A stretch of 5,519 bases of DNA from NCBI GenBank assembly GCA_013812515.1, contig JACCTI010000071.1:1-5519 (forward strand). The letters run 5' to 3'. Below the pieces are notes generated by a model, which searched no databases, was not told where the DNA came from, and saw nothing but the letters and a program-made list of their open reading frames with translations. Of the stretch, positions 1-4,683 are shown piece after piece (positions within the stretch are counted from its first letter, which is position 1; each line of letters opens with the position of its first letter). The position numbers and the translations under genes are program-made. The DNA comes from Chthoniobacterales bacterium (GTDB lineage Bacteria; Verrucomicrobiota; Verrucomicrobiia; Chthoniobacterales; UBA10450).

Positions 1-422
1 TCGATGATCTCGCGCAGGTTGTAGCCGCTCTGAATCTTGTTCTTAATCTCGCCGAAGATTTCGCCGATCTTGTATTCGATCGTGTCGGGGCCGGTCGCGC
101 GCTGCTTGAAGCCGTGGAGATACGGGAAGAGCTTCGCGTTCACGAAGTCGCGCAGGTCGTCTCCGGTGAGCGCGACATTGTGGTCGAGCTTGCCGTCTTT
201 GCCTTTCGGCGCGGCCCAGGTTTCCCAGCGATATGGCTCCTCTAGGATGAAGTTGTAGGTCTTGCCGTTAAGCTGCGCTTCAACGGCTTTGTCCTGCTCG
301 AGCGCGTCGAGGTATTTCAGGAATAGGAGCCACGACGTCTGCTCGATGTAGTCGAGCTCGGTCGTGCAGCCGGCTTCTTTCCAAAGGACGTCATCGATGT
401 TGCGAAAGGCTTGCTCGAACAT
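1..422 (-). CDS. hsdM: Type I restriction-modification DNA methyltransferase subunit M, N-terminal part (3' end outside window)
   Basis: The modification subunit of a type I restriction-modification system methylates adenine N6 using S-adenosylmethionine; with HsdS it sets sequence specificity, and with HsdR it forms the restriction complex in the cytoplasm. I translated 140 codons leftwards from the ATG at 422-420. They match the helical HsdM N-terminal domain (PF12161 type) almost from end to end: LDYIEQTSWLLFLKYLDALE (residues 23-42), YRWETWAAPKG (64-74), DHNVALTGDDLRDFVN (80-95), KLFPYL (97-102) and YKIGEIFGEIKNKIQSGYNL (117-136). The catalytic NPPY-type motif lies beyond the window, so activity cannot be judged. 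The start sits where family members normally begin, but no clear Shine-Dalgarno sequence precedes it. hsdS and hsdR would be expected to the left. The 244-base gap from the ATP-grasp gene on the same strand suggests a separate transcription unit. Confidence 0.93.
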   Translation of the reverse strand, partial: MFEQAFRNIDDVLWKEAGCTTELDYIEQTSWLLFLKYLDALEQDKAVEAQLNGKTYNFILEEPYRWETWAAPKGKDGKLDHNVALTGDDLRDFVNAKLFPYLHGFKQRATGPDTIEYKIGEIFGEIKNKIQSGYNLREII

Positions 423-510
423 GGGCGGCGATCAGTTGTCGGCGCCGACGAAGTCGACGTGGAGAACGGCTCAAGAAGCGCCAAGTCCGCAGGTGACGCA
501 AGTCTGGAGC

Positions 511-645
511 GCGGGCGTCTCGCCCGGTGTTCTTAAGACAACGAGTCAGGCAGTGATCGGATGCAGCTGTCTTGACGGGAACTGCTCTCCGGCCGCAGCA
601 ACAGCAGGCGAGACGCCCGCTGGCCACATGGGCAGAATGCCTGTG
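511..645. repeat. Inverted pair of GC-rich hairpin units (REP/MITE-like)
   Basis: GCGGGCGTCTCGCC (511-524) and GGCGAGACGCCCGC (607-620) are exact reverse complements, 82 bases apart. Each arm is also a hairpin on its own: CGGGCG-TCT-CGCCCG at 512-526 has six perfect pairs, and 602-622 has nine pairs with one A/C mismatch and an AGA loop. A third hairpin follows at 627-645 (CATGGGCA-GAA-TGCCTGTG, eight pairs of which two are G/T). The block fills most of the gap between the ATP-grasp gene and hsdM. I see no transposase. It resembles dispersed repetitive extragenic palindromes; the phylum association comes from memory and is not shown by this window. Because both genes are transcribed leftwards, it could also act as a transcription barrier, but it lacks a T-run, so a classical terminator is unlikely. 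Confidence 0.6.
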
Positions 646-666
646 CTCCGGCTTTGCGGTCGGCGT

Positions 667-1629
667 CTACACCATGTCGTGCAACGCGCGTTTCTTAGCG
701 CCGGCTTGCACATACTTGCCCCAGCTTAGGTTGTCCTGCCCGGGCACGTGCTCACGCGCTTTGCGGAGCACCATTTCGGAGACAGCTTCCACCACCCACT
801 CGAAGTTTTCCTGGCCGACAGACATCACTTCGGCGTCGGGCGCCGGGTTGCAGAAATCGATCGCGACCGGCACTCCATCGCGAATCGCGAACTCGACCGT
901 GTTCAAGTCGTAACCGAGATACTGATTCAACTGGAGCACGCCCCAGTGCACCTTCTCGAGGATCTCGCGCGGCGCCTGCCAGTCGGTTTGGTAGCGCAGA
1001 TGATAAGGATGACGCGGCTCGTAATTCATGATCTTGACGTGCCGTTGATCGATCGAGTAGCAGCGGAAGTACATATCGAATTTCACTTCCTCCTGGAGCA
1101 TCATCACGAGCTGACCGGTCTCGCCGTAGGCGCGGAAAAATTCCTCGGGATTGTTCAGTTTGTAGACATTCTTCCAGCCGCCGCCCGCGAAAGGCTTGAA
1201 GAACGCCGGCCAGCCGACGTAGGCGAAAATCGATTCCCAATCCATCGGGTAAGCGAGGTTGCGGAAGGAGTTGTCGGCGGTGTCGGATGGTAGCTGATGT
1301 GAAGGCAGCAGCACCGTGCGCGGAACTGCGACACCGATCTTCGTCGCGAGGGCATTGTTGAAGAATTTCTCATCGGCGCTCCACCAGAAGGGATTGTTCA
1401 CGACGGCGCAGCCGGTCAGGGCCTCGTTCTTAAGGAACGCGCGATAGAACGGCACGTCTTGCGAGATGCGATCCACGATCACGTCATAGCCGCACGGCTC
1501 GCCTTGCACGACTTTGTCGATCCGCACGAACTCGGCTTGCACATCGCCCCCGGATTTCTGGTTCACGCGCTCGACGAACGCCGGCGGGAAGCTGTTTTCC
1601 TGACCGAAGAGAATACCGATTTTTTTCAT
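667..1629 (-). CDS. ATP-grasp domain protein, probable carboxylate-amine (or similar) ligase
   Basis: ATP-grasp enzymes use ATP to form an acyl-phosphate that is then joined to an amine, thiol or other nucleophile. The 320-residue cytosolic protein shows the expected order. A Rossmann-like N-terminal part begins MKKIGILFGQENSFP and includes V-D-R at 52-54. Next comes the N-NPFWWSADEK region (79-88), followed by a G-V-A-V-P-R-T stretch (99-105). Then come the ATP-binding Lys145 with the loop K-P-F-A-G-G-G (145-151), acidic nucleotide-binding residues near E180-E181, and the C-terminal metal site with E246, D258 and N261 (E-F-A-I-R-D-G, then D-F-C-N-P). All key residues appear intact and there is no signal peptide or membrane segment. 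The ATG at 1629 gives the natural family start but has no good Shine-Dalgarno site. It lies 131 bases downstream of a same-strand esterase gene and may be co-transcribed with it. The substrate is unknown; a RimK- or glutathione-synthetase-like ligase is the closest comparison. Confidence 0.85.
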   Translation of the reverse strand: MKKIGILFGQENSFPPAFVERVNQKSGGDVQAEFVRIDKVVQGEPCGYDVIVDRISQDVPFYRAFLKNEALTGCAVVNNPFWWSADEKFFNNALATKIGVAVPRTVLLPSHQLPSDTADNSFRNLAYPMDWESIFAYVGWPAFFKPFAGGGWKNVYKLNNPEEFFRAYGETGQLVMMLQEEVKFDMYFRCYSIDQRHVKIMNYEPRHPYHLRYQTDWQAPREILEKVHWGVLQLNQYLGYDLNTVEFAIRDGVPVAIDFCNPAPDAEVMSVGQENFEWVVEAVSEMVLRKAREHVPGQDNLSWGKYVQAGAKKRALHDMV

Positions 1630-1658
1630 GAGAGAGCTTACTGACTGCGACGAAGGGC

Positions 1659-1750
1659 CCGCAGATTACCCAGTTTTCCGCAGATTACCAAGGGATGAAG
1701 CACGTCCGGCGTCATCCGCAAAAGACTGCGCGAATCCCCGAATCTGCGGA
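1659..1750. repeat. CGCAGATTACC direct repeats with one inverted copy
   Basis: CCGCAGATTACC occurs twice, at 1659-1670 and 1678-1689, as exact 12-base direct repeats 19 bases apart. The core TCCGCAGATT (1677-1686) returns as its exact reverse complement AATCTGCGGA at 1741-1750. Between them is degenerate material of the same flavour (ATCCGCAAAAGACTGCGCGAAT at intervals). The element lies wholly in the 131-base spacer between the minus-strand esterase and the ATP-grasp gene. The 10-base arms could pair in RNA across about 54 bases. I recognise this as a common style of intergenic repeat in some GC-rich environmental phyla, but I know of no established function. Confidence 0.55.
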
Positions 1751-1760
1751 TCGAACCCCT

Positions 1761-2471
1761 TCATATTTTGGACAGGTAAAACGGCAGCATGTCGCGCCAA
1801 TAGTTCCAATCATGGCCGCACCACTTCCGGTCATCGAGCCAGTGATTGATCGCTTTCGCATGGAGAATTCCCGACATGCGGAGGCTTTCGTGGCGCGTGT
1901 TATCCCACTCACCCGTTCCGAGAATGAGGCCCATGTGATTGAAACGCCACGGATCGGGCAGGTTCGGGAGGTAATCGTATGGGCTGTTGAAATAAACGTT
2001 GTCGTCGTAGTAGCCGTCGAAGAAATCGCTGATATCGAACGCGCCGCTCAGACTGATTAGATGGCTGATCAGGTCCGGATGGCGAAAAGCGATATTCGCG
2101 GCGTGATACGCGCCGAGGCTCGCGCCGCAAATAGCCACGCGATGAGTCGAGCATTCGCGCCGCGCATGGTCGAAGACGTCGTGCACGATCACGCGCTCGA
2201 AGGCCATGTGCGTTCTGATGCGGTCCGCCGGATGGATCGCTTTGTTGTAAAAGCTGTCGAGATCGATCGCGTCTGGGCAGTAGATCGTAATCTTCCCGCT
2301 ATCGACGTACTCCGCGCACGCATCCGTCAGGTGAAAGTCCTTGTTCTGGTAAAAACGACCAAACGAGGTCGGGAAGAGGATAAGCGGAAGGCCACGGCCC
2401 CCGCCAAACACGAGCATCTCGAAATCGCGGCTAAGATGTGGCGTCCACCAACGGATGTAACGTTCGTTCAT
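1761..2471 (-). CDS. PF00756-type esterase/alpha-beta hydrolase (short form)
   Basis: This 236-residue protein belongs to the esterase D / putative esterase alpha/beta-hydrolase group, which hydrolyses ester or thioester bonds or transfers acyl groups. The nucleophile elbow is G-A-S-L-G at 116-120, with Ser118 after the strand RVAICGASLG. A conserved histidine lies in WCGHDWNYWRDMLPFYL (His220, about 16 residues from the C-terminus), and Asp190 in G-T-G-E-W-D is the likely acid of the triad. LILFPTSFGRFYQNKDF (30-46) fits the oxyanion-side loop of the fold. It is shorter than typical family members, lacking a cap insertion, and has no signal peptide, so cytosolic action is likely. Translation probably uses AAGGAA 12 bases upstream of the ATG, inside a hairpin described separately. 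It is the first gene of the leftward arm, ahead of the ATP-grasp gene. The substrate is unknown. Confidence 0.85.
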   Translation of the reverse strand: MNERYIRWWTPHLSRDFEMLVFGGGRGLPLILFPTSFGRFYQNKDFHLTDACAEYVDSGKITIYCPDAIDLDSFYNKAIHPADRIRTHMAFERVIVHDVFDHARRECSTHRVAICGASLGAYHAANIAFRHPDLISHLISLSGAFDISDFFDGYYDDNVYFNSPYDYLPNLPDPWRFNHMGLILGTGEWDNTRHESLRMSGILHAKAINHWLDDRKWCGHDWNYWRDMLPFYLSKI

Positions 2472-2483
2472 GGGAGCTGCCTA

Positions 2484-2526
2484 TTCCTTGCGAAGGAAAA
2501 CGCGAAGTCGAGAAAATCTCTTCGCG
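2484..2526 (-). promoter_or_regulatory. Two-hairpin leader of the minus-strand esterase gene; candidate attenuator and ribosome-binding-site sequestering hairpin
   Basis: Read leftwards as the transcript would be, CGCGAAG (2526-2520) and CTTCGCG (2507-2501) form a perfect seven-pair stem. Three further pairs (AGA/TCT) inside it enclose a loop of Ts beside a three-base bulge, and TTTT follows directly (2500-2497). Next comes a second perfect inverted repeat, TTCCTT-CGC-AAGGAA (2498-2484), whose right arm AAGGAA is the only Shine-Dalgarno-like sequence for the ATG at 2471. The remaining divergent spacer up to 2663 holds another 6-base inverted repeat, AGTTCG/CGAACT (2587-2592 and 2602-2607), and the palindrome TGTCGACA (2623-2630). 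I found no convincing -35/-10 pair in either direction. The regulatory role is inferred from structure alone. Confidence 0.4.
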
Positions 2527-2663
2527 CAATTCTCCCTCGTGCTCGTGATCGAAGGCAGCGGCATCGATTACGATTGGCAGCACGAGAGTTCGAGACGGCC
2601 CCGAACTGAAACATCCGCAACCTGTCGACAAGGCGTATCTCCTCCACCATAAGCTCTGTCGGG

Positions 2664-3530
2664 ATGCTCGATCACACGCTCACTGGCAATATCCAAAGCC
2701 ATCCGGATTTCCCGTCGAAGTTCCTTGGGAACAATCGCGACGTGCTCGTCTATCTGCCTCCCGGTTATCGGCGCGCCCGGACTCGACGCTTTCCCGTTCT
2801 CTACTTGCAGGACGGTCAGAATGTCTTCGACGCGGCGACGGCTTTCGGCGGGGTCGAATGGGGCGCTGATGAAACCGCGCAGCTGCTTGTGAATCAGAAG
2901 CTCATCGAACCGGTGATCATCGTGGCAATCGCGAACGCGGGGGAAGCGCGCTTGCACGAATACACGCCCACGCGCGGCGACATCGAAAAAGGCAAACGCA
3001 GGCGCAGCAAAGGTCTCCTGCGTGAGTATGGGCGCTTCGTCATCAATGAGCTGAAGCCGTTCATCGATGCGAGCTACCGCACGCTGACGGCAGCGGATTA
3101 CACCGGCCTGGGCGGGTCGTCACTCGGTGGACTCGCGACCATTGTGCTTGGTTTCTGGCATCCAGATGTTTTCCGGCGCCTGGCCGTGATGTCGCCCTCG
3201 ATCTGGTGGGATGATGAAGTCCTGTACGAAATGGTTGAGGACATCGAGGAGGAAACGAAACCGCCGCTGAAGATCTGGCTCGATACCGGGACAAATGAGC
3301 CGGGCTGGGAACGCACCCGCGTGCTCTGCGGCGGGCTGCTCGAGAAAGGCTGGCGTTTGCACGAGGATCTTCATTATTTCGAAGATGAAGGCGCCGGTCA
3401 CACCGAAGCGGCCTGGGCGCATCGGCTCGACGCGGCACTGCGCTTTCTTTATCCGCCGGTTCCGCCGGTTTTACCTGCTCCGCCGCGGCGTCGTATTCGG
3501 CTGGTCCGAGGCACCGCCGTCGCGTCCTGA
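2664..3530 (+). CDS. PF00756-type esterase (alpha/beta hydrolase), long form with proline-rich tail
   Basis: This 288-residue protein is a clear member of the putative esterase family (PF00756, related to esterase D and enterochelin esterase C-terminal domains). The opening strand reads N-R-D-V-L-V-Y-L-P-P-G-Y (24-35), followed by P-V-L-Y-L-Q-D-G-Q-N-V-F-D (44-56), a hallmark of the group. The nucleophile elbow G-S-S-L-G is at 151-155 with Ser153. Asp207 in I-W-L-D-T-G-T and His246 in E-G-A-G-H-T-E complete a plausible triad. There is no signal peptide. Residues 264-275 are proline-rich (P-P-V-P-P-V), encoded partly by a tandem 9-base repeat TCCGCCGGT at 3452-3469, and then become arginine-rich; this tail is not part of the catalytic fold. 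It is divergent from the other esterase and only distantly similar to it, so it is probably not a recent duplicate. The 35-base gap to the DUF2277 gene suggests co-transcription. No strong Shine-Dalgarno is visible. Confidence 0.88.
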   Translation: MLDHTLTGNIQSHPDFPSKFLGNNRDVLVYLPPGYRRARTRRFPVLYLQDGQNVFDAATAFGGVEWGADETAQLLVNQKLIEPVIIVAIANAGEARLHEYTPTRGDIEKGKRRRSKGLLREYGRFVINELKPFIDASYRTLTAADYTGLGGSSLGGLATIVLGFWHPDVFRRLAVMSPSIWWDDEVLYEMVEDIEEETKPPLKIWLDTGTNEPGWERTRVLCGGLLEKGWRLHEDLHYFEDEGAGHTEAAWAHRLDAALRFLYPPVPPVLPAPPRRRIRLVRGTAVAS

Positions 3531-3565
3531 AAACTTGCGGGGCCTTCATCGCGCGACGATCTCTT

Positions 3566-3871
3566 ATGTGCCGGAACATTCGAACACTGCATAACTTCGA
3601 GCCGCCTGCGACCGAGGACGAGATTCGCGCATCCGCGCTGCAATTCGTGCGCAAGCTGAGTGGCTTCGCGAAACCGTCGAAGACGAACGAGCCCGCGTTC
3701 AACCGCGCGGTGGAGCAGGTGACGCGGACCGCGCAGGAGCTGCTCGATTCGCTTGTGACGAACTCGCCGCGGCGTGATCGCGAATTGGAAGCAGAAAAAG
3801 CGCGCACTCGATCGGCCGAGCGGTATTGTTCTCGTTGCGCTGGCGATCACACTGGCCGTCGGCGCAGTTAA
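3566..3871 (+). CDS. DUF2277 domain protein
   Basis: The protein is recognised by the family signature M-C-R-N-I-R-T-L-x-N-F-E-P-P-A-T (1-16), A-L-Q-F-V-R-K-L-S-G (24-33), P-S-K-T-N-E-P-A-F (37-45) and the ending R-D-R-E-L-E-A-E-K-A-R (70-80). DUF2277 proteins (PF10041 as I recall it) are small, soluble, mostly helical and of unknown function. Homology covers residues 1 to about 87. The last 14 or so residues, rich in Cys, Arg and Gly, have no counterpart that I know of and look like read-through into non-conserved sequence. The ATG is fixed by the conserved N-terminus, although no Shine-Dalgarno precedes it. It follows the long esterase after 35 bases on the same strand and is probably its operon partner, but that does not reveal its role. 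Confidence 0.9.
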   Translation: MCRNIRTLHNFEPPATEDEIRASALQFVRKLSGFAKPSKTNEPAFNRAVEQVTRTAQELLDSLVTNSPRRDRELEAEKARTRSAERYCSRCAGDHTGRRRS

Positions 3872-3989
3872 AAGGAGAGGCGACGAATCCGGAAGTTCTC
3901 GCCTTCGCTTCGCCCTCTTAATCAATTCGTGGAGAGGTTTCAGTCCCGCCGGAGACCCATCCCATCACTCGCCCCATCACCTAAACACC

Positions 3990-4343
3990 ATGCCGCTTAT
4001 TTTTCGAATCTCAGCCCCGAAGGTTAGAAGTTCACAGCTACTAGGACTGCTCACAGTCTTCCTGATATTGATCCGTAGCGTCGGTGTCCTCCGTGCCTCC
4101 TCCCCGGAAGCTTGGGAGGATTTCCGGAAAGACGTCCGAGAAAAAATGGATAAGGCGGTAAAGCAGAAGTTTGGAAGCTACGGGCTCATCGTGGAACCCG
4201 ATGGGACAGAGTCATATGGCGTGGCGATCGCCACGGGAACAAGCGTGCAGGATAAAAAGCCGCTCACCGTTATCGGTATCTACAACAAGAAAACCAAGAA
4301 ACTCGAAATCCTGGAGTTTCCGGGGATAACGTTTGGTGGCTGA
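3990..4343 (+). CDS. Small putative exported protein, unrecognised
   Basis: I do not recognise this 117-residue protein. It begins with a basic stretch (R6, K11, R13), then a hydrophobic segment at about 16-34 (L-L-G-L-L-T-V-F-L-I-L-I) ending L-R-A-S-S, which resembles a signal peptide cleaved near residue 36 or a single membrane anchor. A charged helical part follows (W-E-D-F-R-K-D-V-R-E-K-M-D-K-A-V-K-Q-K-F, 42-61). The C-terminal half alternates in a beta-like way: S-Y-G-L-I-V-E-P-D-G-T-E-S-Y-G-V-A-I-A-T-G, then V-I-G-I-Y-N-K-K-T-K-K-L-E-I-L-E-F. I chose the ATG at 3990 because it sits just before the signal-like segment. The frame is open further upstream (an ATG at 3774), but that part overlaps DUF2277 and is not protein-like. 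There is no clear Shine-Dalgarno, so the start is uncertain. A-rich lysine codons differ from the GC-rich neighbours. Confidence 0.6.
   Translation: MPLIFRISAPKVRSSQLLGLLTVFLILIRSVGVLRASSPEAWEDFRKDVREKMDKAVKQKFGSYGLIVEPDGTESYGVAIATGTSVQDKKPLTVIGIYNKKTKKLEILEFPGITFGG
4220..4235. repeat. Perfect 16-base palindrome CGTGGCGATCGCCACG
   Basis: The 16 bases read identically on both strands and contain GCGATCGC, the HIP1 octamer that is over-represented in cyanobacteria. It lies inside the small exported-protein gene and encodes part of the beta-like stretch Y-G-V-A-I-A-T. I see only this one copy in the window, so it is more likely chance in GC-rich coding sequence than a functional site. Confidence 0.5.
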
Positions 4344-4683
4344 CGGCCCTGCAAAAAGACCGCTCGGCGCGCCGAGTGCCGCTCAAGGCTTCACTTATTG
4401 GTCTCGGTTCGGCGGAAAGGGCGGTGCCGCGAAGCACACCCATGCAGCTCCTTTAGCCGCGGAAACCGCACAAATTGAGGATTGTCTCAAACCAGGATTA
4501 GGAATAAGACCAATCCCAGGCTGCGAGGTGATCTTACGTTCTGCTTCCCAGGAATTTTCCCGCTCCTGACAGGTTCGGCTGTCTTACGCCCGATCTTCGC
4601 CTTCCTGCGCCGTTTCAAACCCATCCTTGTGATCGGCAAGCCCGGCCTTCGCCGCGTGCCGGGGCGCGCCGGCTGCCTCCAAT
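4344..4683. other. 340-base intergenic stretch without a credible gene
   Basis: The open frames crossing this stretch show no protein-like composition, conserved motif or usable start context, so I call no gene. It holds a perfect 14-base palindrome, CTCGGCGCGCCGAG (4363-4376), 20 bases after the stop of the small exported-protein gene, and a GCCGG/CCGGC hairpin (4658-4662 with 4669-4673) just before the next gene. The palindrome has no T-run after it on the plus strand. On the minus strand it is followed after five bases by TTTTT, but no minus-strand gene lies upstream that would need a terminator. The stretch may carry the promoter of the gene at 4684, but I see no clear -35/-10 pair. Confidence 0.5.

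Noticed and set aside
364..729. Open frame of 121 codons on the plus strand across the hsdM start and the hairpin region
   Set aside because: It overlaps hsdM antisense and then runs through repeat hairpins; its Cys/Gly/Ser-rich composition is not protein-like.
748..1293. Open frame of 181 codons on the plus strand
   Set aside because: It lies wholly opposite the well-supported ATP-grasp gene, and its His/Arg/Val-rich composition is what the antisense of a GC-rich gene gives.
1659..1750. CRISPR array
   Set aside because: There are only two exact 12-base direct copies with a 7-base gap; there are no regular spacers and no cas genes.
2061..2609. Open frame of 182 codons on the plus strand across the short esterase and the divergent spacer
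   Set aside because: It is mostly antisense to the short esterase, is low in hydrophobic core patterns and has no recognisable motif.
3061..3807. Open frame of 248 codons on the minus strand
   Set aside because: It is antisense to the long esterase and DUF2277, both confirmed by family motifs; its Arg/Ser-rich content is typical of a shadow frame.
3872..3877. AAGGAG, a perfect Shine-Dalgarno sequence just after the DUF2277 stop
   Set aside because: No ATG, GTG or TTG lies at a suitable distance downstream, so it does not define a gene start.
3774..3989. Upstream in-frame extension of the small exported protein, with a hydrophobic stretch near 3822-3867
   Set aside because: It overlaps the confirmed DUF2277 coding region in another frame, and the sequence between the hydrophobic stretch and 3990 is not protein-like.
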